Source: Tubulanus polymorphus
Lineage: Eukaryota > Nemertea > Palaeonemertea > Tubulaniformes > Tubulanidae
Reading direction: 5' to 3'
Length of the DNA stretch: 64,000 nt
NCBI RefSeq assembly: GCF_964204645.1
Contig: NC_134025.1
Span: 13,833,001 to 13,897,000 of the forward strand
Made by a program: the position numbers and the translations under genes. This document shows, piece after piece, positions 12,924 to 23,033 of this stretch (position 1 is the first letter of the stretch; each line of letters opens with the position of its first letter). Below the pieces are notes generated by a model. It worked only from the letters and a program-made list of their open reading frames with translations, was not told where the DNA came from and made no database searches.

Positions 12924-13060
12924 AAACACAATATCCGTGTTGACGCGATGAGGAGAGAATCCCACAATGATAATAAAAAGTCCGAAAATGAAACTTCGAG
13001 ATAGTAGTTTATTTCAACGTTTCGACTATATCCTAATAGTCATCTTCAGGAATAATGAGA
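12924..13060 (-). mobile_element. Penelope-like element terminal region (tail)
   Basis: On the minus strand it runs CTGAAGATGACTATTAGGAT... then GAAACG, followed about 60-90 bp later by TTGTGGGATT and GGATATTGTGT. The same ordered blocks occur at 36.04-36.17 kb. PLE termini commonly carry a GAAACGTT...TTCAGG block like this, and a PLE endonuclease remnant lies just upstream on the same strand (13356-13660), which supports the assignment. Confidence 0.75.
13018..13049 (-). ncRNA. Hammerhead-ribozyme-like core in PLE tail
   Basis: The minus strand reads CTGAAGA, then T, a GACTAT/ATAGTC stem with a 6-nt loop, then GAAACG. This fits the hammerhead core CUGANGA-stem II-GAAA, apart from one extra U before the stem. 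PLEs are known to carry hammerhead motifs in their terminal repeats. The second PLE tail (36138-36169) has a GGCTA/TAGCC stem instead, so one pair changes A-U to G-C in both arms. Stems I and III and the cleavage site were not resolved, so activity is unproven. Confidence 0.5.
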
Positions 13061-13355
13061 TACTACAGAAATTATGAGATATATATACAATCCAGAGACA
13101 AAGAGACTAATTCAAGTAATCAGAGATGATACAAACTAAAGGAAAATTAACGTAGAAACAGTTACACGCTAAAATAGATTAAAGGGAAGCAAACTAAGGG
13201 GTGATTATAAACAACAATAGTGAGTATAAATATAAATGAAACTTAAAGTCAGTAGTAAAAAGAAAGGGGGCACTTAAATTAAAACAAAGGTGAATACAAG
13301 TTAAGTCAGAGACGAAATTGATGAGAGAACAAATAACAAATAATCAAAGGGGAAA

Positions 13356-13660
13356 TCAAGTGTTGAGTTTAACCAGTTTACAGAGGAATTTTGATATAAG
13401 TTTATTATGGGGTGAAAAACCATTGTTAAGGTTTACAACGTTGTTCGAATTTTCAATAATTAATGCAGATTCCAAAATATGTCTTCTAGTTTTATCGCTG
13501 CAAGGGTAAACTAATTCAGCATTAGCAAAATCAAAATTGTGTGAAGTCTGAAAAACATGACTAGCAACTCCGCTTTCAGGTTAAAAGTTTTTTACATCTA
13601 ATTTATGCTCTTTTATGCGTTGATTAAGATTCCGACCTGTTTCTCCTATACTAAGTATAT
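13356..13660 (-). pseudogene. Penelope-like retroelement GIY-YIG endonuclease fragment
   Basis: The minus-strand translation contains IGETGRNLNQRIKEHKLD, the second half of a GIY-YIG nuclease motif with the conserved Arg and His. An in-frame TAA follows, then a stretch on SGVASHVFQTSHNFDF, and a C-terminal segment with ESALIIENSNNVVNLNNGF containing the expected Glu. This order is that of the C-terminal endonuclease of PLEs. The GIY half and the entire reverse transcriptase are missing. The fragment ends about 300 bp before its own terminal region at 12924-13060. It is a 5'-truncated, inactivated copy, and the family is separate from the PLE at 57.6 kb. Confidence 0.8.
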
Positions 13661-13675
13661 ATACTAAATGCTATG

Positions 13676-13707
13676 CTGGGACTAAAGTCCCAAGTGGGCT
13701 AAAAATG
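13676..13707 (+). repeat. Dispersed-repeat terminal motif
   Basis: CTGGGACTAAAGTCCCAAGT then GGGCTAAAAA matches the ends of the dispersed repeat copies at 31221-31252 and 38891-38922. The GGGACT...AGTCCC part forms a short hairpin. Here only the tail survives. Confidence 0.7.
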
Positions 13708-13955
13708 TCGATTTGAATTTGTGTACTTTTCGGGCAACTTCGACTACGATATTGTAGAAATTAACATAATGCGTACAGATGGATCCACTTTAGAAGTCGA
13801 AGCTTTAGTTGTACCGGCCTAAACCATTACCTGTGCCTTCTGATAATGAAACAATTAATGAATTTAAAGGACGTCAATTCGCACAACTCATACATTACGC
13901 GCCAGATCATATCGACATTTCTCACAAGTGATTATTACTACAATAAAGAAGTTTC

Positions 13956-14222
13956 CAGTTTCTAGGTGCCATTTTGTGGCGGTCCATCGAGGTTCCCATT
14001 GTTGCGATAATTTGCACTAATTTCATAAGTTTTGATTGAATATGATATAGCTCTGCAGTCCCTTGCTTGATTCACTTCATTAATACACCATTCTAAAGGA
14101 AATGAAATGCAGATTTTTGCCAGTGATTATTGAATTTTTTGAACACAACAATTGAGAGCAGAGAGCAAAAATGAGCGCAAATTATCGCAACAATGGGGAC
14201 CTCGACGGGCTGGAGGAAACTG
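13956..14222. mobile_element. Short inverted-repeat element with 38-bp inner arms
   Basis: Positions 13987-14024 and 14167-14204 are inverted copies with a few differences, sharing the core CATTGTTGCGATAATTTGC. Outer edges CAGTTTC (13956) and GAAACTG (to 14222) are also inverted, with an indel between outer and inner parts. There is no open frame. No clear target duplication was seen, so superfamily is unknown. Confidence 0.65.
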
Positions 14223-15385
14223 ACTCGTTTCATTTTGAGGGTAGTTCCAGTTAATCCACAATGCGCAGTGCCTAGCCTTCATCTACACTAAAGCCAAGCC
14301 TATGTATGGGAAAATGTTGTTCGAGGCATGAATGCAGATGGTAGTCTCCAGCAAGTTGAGAAAGTAAAGTTGTGACCTCTACCCGGGGACGACCCTTTAA
14401 AGCTCCACCTTGTAGAAAATGTAGAAATATGAAACCTAATCCAAGCTATGCTAAGTACAATGACCGTTGAACCTTTATTCACAAATTTCAATGACACCGA
14501 AAATAATATGGAAATAATCAAATTTTGATGCTAGCCCTTATTATGGGTTGTCAGGTTCAGCTTAACTGTACTTTCATTCAACTACTTCTTGTATGAAACG
14601 TGGAAATGAGAGGTTGCAAGGAAATACCAAACAATAATAAAAAAAATTGAGAATTAGAATTACTGTAGTTAAGAATCTATTCAAATGAAGTGACAATTTC
14701 ATTGTTAGCAAATACGGTACATGCACATAAAACAATAACAACAATTTATATCATGATGCACAGATAGATGAAATGTAAATAAATGGAGTAGAATATTATT
14801 TATTTAATTTTCCATTGTGGGGAAGCATGATGGTAGTTTTTGGAACTGATGTAGTTTTGATGAAATTTTGGCAAGTAAGTATCATGTTACACAGTGTGTC
14901 CTGAACAATAATTGTTCCTCCTCATTCAATGGAAGAGGAGGGGTAACCCAGTACAGGTATGCCAGTGCATCCGAGCCGAATGCCCCACCGTGTTTGGTAC
15001 CCATACTCCGAGCAAAAGAGGTCCATGAAATTCCTTTTTTCATCATCATTCTGCCTCTCAGGACCAACGGATTTCATACATATAACCGAAATTCGTTACC
15101 TATCCCATTTGCCGAAATTATGGCAACATTTATAAATTGTGGTCTGATGCCAGTTGAAAATGTTGAAGGGAGCCGAAGCCGTAGGCATATCTCTATAACC
15201 CGAAAATTTGGTAAAGACTAAAGCACAGTTTAGGACTCGGCAGCAGACACCGGGCCCGTAAAATTTTTCAAAACGTGTATCGTCGGTTCCTAGCACGATT
15301 TCAGCGTTTTTAGGGAATTCCCTGAAATTTCAGCATATTTCGGGAATTCTCTTTCAGCGTTTCACCGTTACAGCTTTTTCACCGA
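14223..15385. other. Unassigned sequence upstream of BEL/Pao remnant
   Basis: A 117-codon plus-strand open frame (14868-15221) overlaps two minus-strand frames and has no recognisable domain. Given the BEL/Pao remnant directly downstream in the same orientation, part of this stretch may be decayed upstream element sequence, but I cannot show it. Confidence 0.35.
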
Positions 15386-15389
15386 AGTC

Positions 15390-15677
15390 CAGGAACCGTG
15401 GAGTCAGGGCCTTGCCTTCTCAATAAAGTCACTTCTATTCTCATACGGTTTGATTATTTAACAATGCGGTAACCAACGATATCGAAAAAGCGTTTTTACA
15501 CATTGGTTAAATCGGATTGTGATTCTACGCGTTTTTTTCTAAAGATGCAGAAAGTATATTTGAGGTTTATCGCTTTAAAAGAGTTCTTTTTGGTCGATAT
15601 GTTCGCCGTTCATGCTAAATAGCACAATTATATATCATCTCAGAAATAATTTTGAAGGTAAATTTACGAATAACCTC
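15390..15677 (+). pseudogene. BEL/Pao retrotransposon reverse transcriptase, first fragment
   Basis: Degenerate plus-strand frames carry, in order, GPCLLNKVTSILIRF (15406-15450), NDIEKAFLHIG (about 15475-15507) and SPFMLNSTIIYHL (15603-15641). These match the conserved fingers/palm segments of BEL/Pao pol: the LLN...LLRFR segment, the DIEKAF catalytic-Asp motif and the SPF.LN.TI.YHL segment. Frames change between blocks and stops intervene, so it is dead. It is cut at 15677 by the poly-T of the antisense LINE and resumes at 19497 in the same orientation. I only describe the breaks and do not reconstruct the protein. Confidence 0.75.
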
Positions 15678-15734
15678 TTTTTTTTTCTGGCATCCTTCCG
15701 TCTAAGGAGACGAATGCGCAGCGCTGGAACATCT

Positions 15735-15965
15735 TCAAGATCTAGTGTGGCTAAGGAGGCCGACTCTCGAATAGCAGTCACGGTTGCATTGACAGCAGAT
15801 GAAGGCAGTGGGAGTTCTGGGTTCTGCTGCTCTTGGCTTCCTACGGATGCGCTTGGTTGACAGACTCTCAGATCTGGCATGTTCAGCAACACGAACACCT
15901 GCTGCCACGGCACTAGCCCAACCAACACTTTCCCAAGTGTTAGGGTTAATTGCCATTGCTTTCAT
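15735..15965 (-). pseudogene. LINE C-terminal region with Cys/His finger
   Basis: This 76-codon frame contains CKRDMKAMAINPNTWES-like sequence (its start joins the preceding frame) and ends with CCQCNRDCYSRVGLLSHTRS. That is a C-x2-C...H zinc-finger-like motif typical of this LINE family, just before the stop. It is in a different frame from the RT, which stops at 16062 after RLRWLGHVRRMD, so a frameshift separates RT and finger. The terminal His/Cys of a complete finger is truncated. Confidence 0.75.
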
Positions 15966-16061
15966 GTCCCGTTTGCAGACATTCTTGAATCTGAGTTTGG
16001 GTCTTCCAGCTGCACGGGTACCGTGCTTGAGTTCCCCGTATAGGACTTTTGGGATGCACCC

Positions 16062-17725
16062 TTAATCCATTCTTCTGACATGGCCCAGCCATCTTAAGCG
16101 TCTTTGCATGAGCAGCACAGGGATACTGTGTGACTCGGCTCTTTCGAGAACTTCGGTGACTCTGTCCTTCCAATCTATTCGCAAGATCCGTCTCAAGCAT
16201 CGCATGTGGAAGCTGTTAAGGCGCCTCTCCTGGTATGAATATGAAGACCAAGTCTCGCTGCCATAGAGGAGAGTGCCGAGAACGCATGCCTGGTAGACAT
16301 GCATCTTGGTTTTCACGGATAGTTGGCAGTTTGTCCAGACCTGGTTTTTCAATCTGGCCATTGTGGCTGTGGCCTTCGCAATTCTAGATGGGATCTCGGT
16401 GTCCAGAGAGAAGGAACTGGAGATTTTTGACCCGAGATAAGTGAAGGTGTCCACTACCTCAAGCAGGTTGTTGTCAATGGAAATTTCAGGGACAGCATCG
16501 ACATCCTGAGCCATGATGTTGGTCTTCTTCAGACCGATGGTTAGCCCAAACTGTTTGCAAGCGAATGACAAGCGACTGACTAGGTGTTGTAGTCCTGCTT
16601 CGCTTAACGAGATGAGTGCAGCATCATCTGCAAACAGCAAGTCATGGATGAGAACTTCCCAAGTTTTGGTGTCTGCTCGCAGTCTGGCAATGTTGAATAA
16701 TTAGCCATCGGATCTAGTGCGGATGTAGATGCCCCCGGGCAATCCTCGAATGCGTACTTGAGGACCATGGAGAAGATGCCGAAGAGGGTGGGTGCTAACA
16801 CACAGCCTTGTTTCATTCACTCCACTGCTAACTCTGAATGGATCTGAAGTGGCGCCATTGAACCGAACTGTACTCTGCATGTCTTCGTGGAAGGACACGA
16901 TTAGTTGGAGCAGCTTCGGGGGACAGCCTGCCTTCTGCAAGAGTTTAAACAGACCGCTTCTGCTAACTAAGTCGAATGCCTTGGTCAGATCAATGAAGGC
17001 CATGTACAGTGGTTTCCGTTGTTCGCGGCACTTCTCCTGCATTTGCCTTAGGGAGAAAATCATGTCCGCAGTTGATCTGCCTGCTCTGAAGCCGCATTGA
17101 GACTCTGGGTAGACGTGTGAGGCGAGGACCTGGAGCCTGGACAGGCAAACACGTGCAAAGACTTTGCCTACTATGCTCAGTAGGGAAATGCCGCGGTAAT
17201 TGTTGCAATCACTGTGGTCGCCTTTGTTCTTATACAGTGTCACAACTGCGAGTCACGCATGTCCTGGGGTACATAGCCTTGGTTCCAGTAGAGACAGAGA
17301 AGTTTGTGTAGATGTGGCAGAAGAGTATCTTTTCCGCACTTCAGGACTTCAGGTGGGATTCCGTCACTACCTGGTGCTTTACCAGGCTTTAGGGAGTCGA
17401 TTGCTTTATTTAGCTCTGCCATGGTTGGTAGAGCGTCGAGTACGTTCATAACTGGGTGATTTGGTAAAGCGTTGAGGGCTTCGTCTGATTCAACATTCTC
17501 CGTGGAGTACAGTTCCAGATAATGTTCAACCCAACGTTCAAGCTGCTTGTTTGGGTCAGAGATAGGTTCTCCAGATTTTGTTTTGAGTGGAGCAGTCTTG
17601 GTACATGTTGGGCCAGTAGCCACTTTGATGCTCTCGTACATCCCTTTGATGTTGCCCATGTCGGAAGCAGTCTGGATCCTGGAGCATAGGTTCATCCAAT
17701 GATTATTTGCGCAACGCCCAGCCAT
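16062..17725 (-). pseudogene. LINE reverse transcriptase, frameshifted
   Basis: Consecutive minus-strand frames cover 17725-17240, 17243-16701 and 16640-16062. Visible landmarks include LKPGKAPGSDGIPPE, NYRGISLLSIVGKVFARV, CGFRAGRS, AFIDLTKAFDLVSR (motif A Asp), FADD at 16623-16634 (motif C) and the C-terminal LRWLGHVRRM. Breaks: a frame change near 17243, two compensating shifts between about 16816 and 16730 (the GCVLAPTLFGIF block is in a different frame from its neighbours), and an in-frame TAA at 16701-16703. The catalytic Asp residues are intact, but no continuous protein can be made. The upstream connector (17726-17831) is in yet another frame. Confidence 0.88.
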
Positions 17726-17831
17726 CTGTTGTGCCAGCTCTGCGGAGGGCAGAGAGTGTGCTAGCGCTGGGCTTTTTCTTGTAAGCTAGAAGTGCTTCCT
17801 TTTTGGCGATGGTGAGTGGTTGCATCGCCTC

Positions 17832-18842
17832 TCAATTAGCGTCTGCATTCCTGCGTTCTTTCATTCCGAATGCAGATACTGATGAGGCATAGATGGCGTC
17901 ACGCAGGTGTACCCAATTTGGGTCAATACCTTCGCTGTTTAGTGGATTGCTATAGTTCTCATGGAAAGCATGCTCAAACAGTTGCACTCTATCTTCATTG
18001 GTTGTCTGGCATGTGTTAATACGAGGCCGGCTCTTGAGTTTAGTATGGTGGATTCTCCTTGGTGACATCCTTACTTTGGTGCTGACGAGAGAGTGGTCCA
18101 TGTCGCAATCTGCACTGTGATAACTGCGGGTGTTGGAGGACCGAGTTCAAGTCTGCGCGTCTGGTGAGTATCAGATCCAGTTGGTGCCAGTGGTCAGACC
18201 TAGGGTGTTTCCATGAGACTTTATGATGATCCTTGCTCTTGAAGAAAGTGTTAGTGACACACAGACCATGGTGGCAACAGAGTTCTAGTAGACGTTGACC
18301 ATTGTCGTTCATCATGCCAATGCCATGATGTCCATTGCAGGAAGGCCAAGACTCCTGGTCAGCTCCAACTCTGGCGTTGAAGTCACCCAATATGTATAAG
18401 CATTCGTTGAAGGGTATCCTGCTTATCTCTCTGTCCAGGGACTCATAGAACTGATCTTTGGACTCTGGCGTTGAGTGGAGAGTCAGGGCATAGGTACATA
18501 ATATATCTTTGTACCCGGCTGTGGTCAACATCCTGAGAGATAGTAGCCTTTCTGTACCTCCACTTGGTGTAGTCATACTTAGCAAGAGGGAATTTTTCGC
18601 TGCAAATCCGACGCCGTGCTGTCTAGGGGCATCTGCAGATAAGTCTTGCCAAAAGAAGGTGTAGTCATTTCTTGGATAGAGCCGCTGTCTGCAAGCCTAG
18701 TTTCTTGGAGGCATGCAATGTCGATGTTCAGTCTATCCAGCTCTCTGTTGATAACAGCGGTTTTAAGAGCGTCATCAATCTGGTGGAGATCGTGAGTTAG
18801 GCCGGTGCACATGGTGCGAACGTTCCAACTGGCAAATCGCAT
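17832..18842 (-). pseudogene. LINE apurinic-type endonuclease domain, frameshifted
   Basis: Starting at 18842, the frame begins MRFASWNVRTMC and continues with NIDIACLQETRL, the N-terminal exonuclease/endonuclease/phosphatase motifs including the catalytic Glu. A frame change near 18580 leads to 18585-18040, with LYILGDFNARVG, GQRLLELCCHHGLCVTNTFF and HWHQLDLILTRR. The terminal SDH-type motif falls at another frame change into 18101-17832, which begins MDHSLVSTKVRM. The domain normally nicks target DNA for target-primed reverse transcription. Here it is broken at least twice. Confidence 0.88.
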
Positions 18843-19491
18843 AGCTGGAGGTTATTTACTGTTTCTCTTGTAGTTGCTTGGTGCGTAGATTTACAGCTTG
18901 CTTTTCGAGGATATCTCTGAGCCCCACGCACCCAGTGGAGCATGTAAGCTGTGGCAGGACAGCACCTTACTGGCTGGGGGCTGCCCAGCTTGAGGCGGGC
19001 GGTAGCTGTCCAGTGAGACGCGATGATCTCTCCCACCGTTGGAAATGGCCCTAGGCACTCTGTCCTACGCCAATCGGAGTGGAGTTTTTAACCGGTAACT
19101 GCCATAACCCGTGTTGTGTCAACATCTTGCGAAGTTACTGGAGTAGCCTCTCCAGGTCGCTGCATAGCCTGGGCTAGTTTTAAAGAGCTGTTGGGCTGCC
19201 CGGACGTCAAAAGCCCCTCTCTCGGCATTGCTGGTAGTCTCCAAGGGAAAGGTATGCCCAATACGCTCGGTACCAGCAAAGCTGTAGGAGTTGCCGGAAA
19301 GGGGCACAATGTGCTGTCTGACCGCCTACAGGACTCCACTCCGGGTTTTCTGTTGGGGTTATCTCCCTTAGCCTTCTTCTCTCCCGAGATATCAACAAGG
19401 CAGTTGAATTATTTACCCATAGCTGGGGGTTTGGTTCATGGGCACCAGGGCGTGTCCACGCGTCGGTGGGCCTGCATGCCACATGTCTGGG
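18843..19491 (-). other. LINE 5' leader region
   Basis: Sequence between the BEL/Pao junction and the endonuclease start has overlapping open frames on both strands and no recognised domain. Its continuity with the LINE and the clean resumption of BEL/Pao coding at 19497 make it the most likely 5' region of the LINE. Confidence 0.55.
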
Positions 19492-19496
19492 GGCCA

Positions 19497-20086
19497 AACA
19501 GTACATCAGTACAAGCGTCAACTCTTGTGTCAGATGTAATTCAGTTCTATAAAGAAGCGAGATCACTAAAGGAAAACGCTAATTTCAATTTTCGGTGCTG
19601 GGCATCGAACAATTCACAACTACGTGGTCCTACCAAACGCGACGTTGTACTTGAGCCTTCTCGTTTTGTAAATAATTTTGGTCTCATGTGAGACACTGAT
19701 AGAGATTTGACCGCATATCAAATGCAAGTGGTAGTAGAGGAGTCTCACATCACAAAACGTGATATTTTTAAGAGGACTGCCAAAATCTATTATTCTCTTA
19801 GTTTTTTGACTCCCGTAACTCTCCCTCAAAATTACTACTTCAGAATTTGTGGAAACAGTCATATGGTTGGGATGATTTGTAACGAAATGATATTTGTACT
19901 CAATGGTTTTCTATTAAGGTAAACATGTGCCGCGCTTTGGATATGAGGTTTTGAAGAAAGTTACAAAATTTACAAATTTACAACCTACTGATTTAGAACT
20001 ACACGTATTTGGCGATAGTTTGACTCGAGCGTATTTGGAAGTAGCATACCTTAAATCTGGTAGTCAGTCTAGTTTGACAACCGATA
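19497..20086 (+). pseudogene. BEL/Pao pol, second fragment (RT to start of RNase H)
   Basis: Reading resumes with VQASTLVSDVIQFYKEARSL and NFNFRCWASNNSQL (19500-19620), the BEL/Pao segment after the YVDN active site. VNNFGLM, DTDRDLTAYQMQ, HITKRDIFKRTAKIY and LTPVTLPQ (to about 19830) are the thumb. ELHVFGDSLTRAYLEVAYL (about 19995-20051) is the start of RNase H with its first catalytic Asp. At least one stop (about 19690) and frame changes are present. The YVDN catalytic box itself falls at the LINE junction and is missing. The fragment ends abruptly at the DIRS sequence. Confidence 0.8.
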
Positions 20087-20089
20087 AAT

Positions 20090-21822
20090 ATGTCGGATTC
20101 TAGAGATAAGAAAACCCGTTCTCGGGTTTATAAATCGTTCAGTACCTCCTCTCCTAGTGGCGCGGTTCAACCTCCAGTAGGGGTGCAGGCCGGCGTTCCC
20201 TGGCGGGAGCCCTTGACCAAAAGTTCGGTGCGACAATCCCGCAGCAAGAGGGCTAAGAAAGTTGTGGAGTCGTCAGGGCTCGGCCAACCGCCACCGTCAC
20301 TCCAGCTGCGACAGTGGTCCAACAGGCCATTAAACCTCGGTCCGAACCAGTTCCCGGTTTCGTCCATAGGAATTCAGCCAGTCCCGTCCCAGTTGTAACC
20401 TTCCCCTGGGTCCCGGTCTGGCCTAAACGAGGCGGCACAGGATAAACCGTCTGTGCTTCGGTCCCGGCTACCCGTTCTCATCTGGGCCCGGGTTCCGAGG
20501 CTGAACCTATTAAAAACCTCGAATTGTCCCGAATCGGGATTTCAGAAAGACCCGAATCAGGGCTCGTTTCGAGTCGCTCGGCTGGATTTTCAGCCTCCAC
20601 AGGGAAACCGGAGTCACGTTTTTCTCAGCGAGCCAGCGCGCCAGTGCGTTGCTCCCTTGGAGCGGGGCAAAGGAGACGTTCCCCTTCGCCGTCGGGTTCG
20701 ACCTCTTCAAGTAGGAAAGCGTATGACTGTTATCGACGAAGAAGGGCATGCTCCCGTTCCAGCTCCTCCTCGAGGTCCCGATCTTCGAGTAGGAGCTGAG
20801 AGCGTCCTCGATGATTTTACAGGAGCCGTCATAGGAGGTCTTTATCTTTTTAGGAGATCTAGGGAGTCTGCACCTCCAATCCCATCCGGTTTGACCGATC
20901 CCCGTTCGACAGTAATGTTCGACCGACTGCCCAGCCCTTCGGGCTCGGTCGCCACTACTTTTGACTGTTCGGCGCCAGTGGATAGGCCTTTTGGCACACT
21001 CATACAGGAGGTTTTCTGCAAGCATGGCGCCACCGTGCCTAAACCTAAGTCTGGATCTGGCAGAGTGTATGGCCTCATATGTTGCCTCCGCACAGGACTC
21101 TCATGCTCTCAGCGCCGGAGTCCGGGCTCAAGCAGGGAAAGTTTTTCACCCTCACTGAGCCGCCAATTCCCGGTTTTAGAGCATCCTATTATAGTACGCC
21201 TGGGTCAACTGAATGATTGCATGGCACAGTCGACGCGGATGTTAGGTCAATTTTGTCCGCATCCTCGGTCACCCCCGTCCTTAACATTGAAATGCCTAAG
21301 GCGGGGGTGGTCTCTTCCGTGTCATTCCTGGAGAATATCACACGAATCGGGAGTTTCCAGGATCTGGCCTTGCAGTCACTGATTGTTGAGCCCAGGGAGG
21401 TTCAGTCCCTACTGGAAAGGGAGACGGTGGATCCCTCAGAGGTTGCGTCTGCCCTGGCATGTATGGATAGGATAATCCAGTCTCTGGGACGGTCAGCTTC
21501 ACATGCGATTCTTCTTGCCATCAGGGCTCATGCTAACATGATTCTGGTGGTAAGGACCTCATTGATAAAGGATTTTGGCTCTAAGCTCCCAGAGGTGACC
21601 CAAGATTCTCTGTTCCAGGCCCCACTGGGTCACTTCAATCGCCTTTTTTCGGGCTTGTGTGCTCCAGTGGCAGAGGAGTACCAAAAAATCAAGGATTCGC
21701 AGGCGAAGTCTAATCGATCTTTCAAGATTCCGAGGAAGCCGGTGCAGACTGCTAGTGCGGTAGCCACCCGGTTCCTCTGCAGAGCCAGGATTCGTCTTTT
21801 TCTGGACACTCGTCTTGGATAG
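20090..21822 (+). pseudogene. DIRS-like retroelement gag-like region, frameshifted
   Basis: A GC-richer block contrasts with its AT-rich surroundings. Three partly overlapping frames carry Ser/Arg-rich basic sequence (20524-20799, with repeated SRSSSSSRSRSSS) and then a helical-looking 201-codon frame (21217-21822) with FLENITRIGSFQDLAL and EVASALACMDRIIQSL. A basic/Ser-rich N-terminus followed by such a frame, then a DIRS-type RT, is the usual DIRS layout. The frame beginning ATG at 20090 could be the original start. No left terminal repeat precedes it; BEL/Pao coding runs to within a few bases. Confidence 0.65.
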
Positions 21823-21878
21823 GGGAAAGTCCTCCGCCAAACCCTTTCGGAAATCGCAGCATTGAGGATCTCGGGCCA

Positions 21879-22335
21879 GTGGGCTGTTGTCTCCAAATGG
21901 CAGCCGACCGCTGGTCCGATGTGTTTGGAGACGGATGGGCCACAAGAGTAGTCTCTAAAGGCTTCCGTCTCCAATTTGAATCAAAGCCTCGCCTGCTGAG
22001 ACAGCCTCCAAACATGCGACGCAAGAGAGGTCAAGAGTCACATATTACCCCTGCAATCGAGGAGTTGCTTCAGAAGGGCGCTCTCCAGTCTTTTCAAAAT
22101 GAGTCCTCTCCGGGCTGGAACTCAAAAGTGTTTACAGTGCCCAAGGCTTCAGGAGGCCTACACACTGTGTTAGACCTGTCCCTTCTCAACAAGCAACTCA
22201 GGGTGCCGAAGTTTCGAATGACCACGTCGCAGCAGGTAGTTCAGGTGCTCAGCCCCAGTCAATGGGCGACGTCGATTGATTTGAAGGATGCATACTTTCA
22301 GGTGCCGATTTACCCCAAGTCGCGTTGCTACCTCC
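21879..22335 (+). pseudogene. DIRS-like reverse transcriptase, truncated
   Basis: One frame holds EELLQKGALQSFQNESSPGW, KVFTVPKASGGLHTVLDLSL, LNKQLRVPKFRMTT and WATSIDLKDAYFQVPI, ending at YPKSRCYLR. The block E..L..GAL, F.VPK.SGG...V.DLS.LN, and SIDLKDAYF.VPI.P.SR..L is diagnostic of DIRS-type RTs, and IDLKDAYF contains the first catalytic Asp. Everything after motif A is missing (second Asp pair, RNase H, methyltransferase-like domain and tyrosine recombinase). The frame is replaced at 22336 by the inverted-repeat structure, so the copy is internally deleted or truncated. Confidence 0.85.
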
Positions 22336-22572
22336 GGAGTAAAATTTGTATTTCTGAGGGATACTTACGTGGGGCACAAGAGTTTCCTGCCTGCCTTCCC
22401 CGCTCGGCTCTTTGCACTGAGTTTCGGAAGAAATTGAGTCACGTTGCTCGTGGCGGTGCCACAGTAGGGTACCGGGTATTCCAAAAAATGTTTAGCGGTA
22501 TAGTTCCCAAGCTGAGGTAACTTCTAATATGTGCCCCACATAAGTATCCCTCAGAAATACAAATTTTACTCC
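22336..22572. repeat. 237-bp structure bounded by 42-bp inverted repeats
   Basis: Positions 22336-22377 and 22531-22572 are reverse complements with one mismatch. The outer end is GGAGTAAAATTTGTATTTC and the inner end GTGGGGCAC. It lies exactly at the junction between DIRS RT (left) and BEL/Pao integrase tail (right). It could be the terminal/internal complementary repeats of the DIRS element brought together by deletion, or an unrelated MITE. No convincing target duplication is visible. Confidence 0.85.
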
Positions 22573-23002
22573 AGAAGATTATGATTTTTCGGCCGATTTA
22601 TAAATTCGCCGCGATTGGGCAAAAAAATACACTTGTGTGCCCCTACCTTTACCTCAACCTGAGTTTGATATCACTGATCCTGAATATTGGAATTTTTGAA
22701 TTTTCGAAGAGTTGCAAAATCGATATAAATTCTTGGTTACACTTCAAGATAAATTTTCGGATAAGTGGCACAAAGAGTACCTGATAAATTTGAGAGAATC
22801 TCATAAATCTGTTGGCAATAAATATCAAAATATCAAACCTGGAATGTTTGTTTTGATAAATGACACACAGGTTCCATGTTTACAGTGGAAATTAGCTCTA
22901 ATTACTAAGATTTTCCGCGGGGAGGATGACATTGTTTGGTCAGTAGAGTTAATAAAGGACCAATGGTGTGAAGTGAAAAATTTGTCATGTATAGGCTACT
23001 AG
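22573..23002 (+). pseudogene. BEL/Pao integrase C-terminal (DUF5641-like) fragment
   Basis: A 96-codon frame (22712-23002) contains NRYKFLVTLQDKFSDKWHKE, YLINLRESHK and KPGMFVLINDTQVPCLQWKL. This is the W..EYL..L..R...W...N...GD.VLI.D...P...W.LA pattern of the domain at the C-terminus of BEL/Pao integrases. Upstream (22573-22711) a degenerate frame with PEFDITDPEYWNF-like sequence continues the same protein with stops. It shares orientation with the two BEL/Pao fragments upstream, so all three probably derive from one copy. Most of RNase H and the integrase catalytic core (about 2 kb) are gone. Confidence 0.82.
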
Positions 23003-23033
23003 TACGCATAAATTCATTCCATTGAAAATTAAA

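Larger units (their letters stand above)
15678..19491 (-). mobile_element. APE-type non-LTR retrotransposon (LINE), near full length, dead
   Basis: On the minus strand the order is a 5' leader, apurinic-type endonuclease, reverse transcriptase, C-terminal Cys/His finger and a short poly-A (T-run 15678-15686 on the plus strand). It matches a widespread aquatic-animal family whose pieces are often annotated as craniofacial-development-protein-2-like or LINE-like. I do not assign a clade. It sits inside a BEL/Pao RT, whose reading resumes on both sides with only a few residues lost, so it inserted there. Several frameshifts and one internal stop show it is inactive. Confidence 0.9.

Noticed and set aside
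14868-15221. 117-codon plus-strand open frame as a gene
   Set aside because: Overlaps open frames on the other strand, has no domain, and lies next to decayed retroelement sequence.
16513-17451. Plus-strand open frames across the LINE
   Set aside because: They are shadows of the minus-strand reverse transcriptase.
20453-21382. 309-codon plus-strand frame in the DIRS region as an intact protein
   Set aside because: Its composition changes along its length, and neighbouring frames carry the better gag-like and RT-like blocks; part of it is an out-of-frame shadow of a frameshifted gag.
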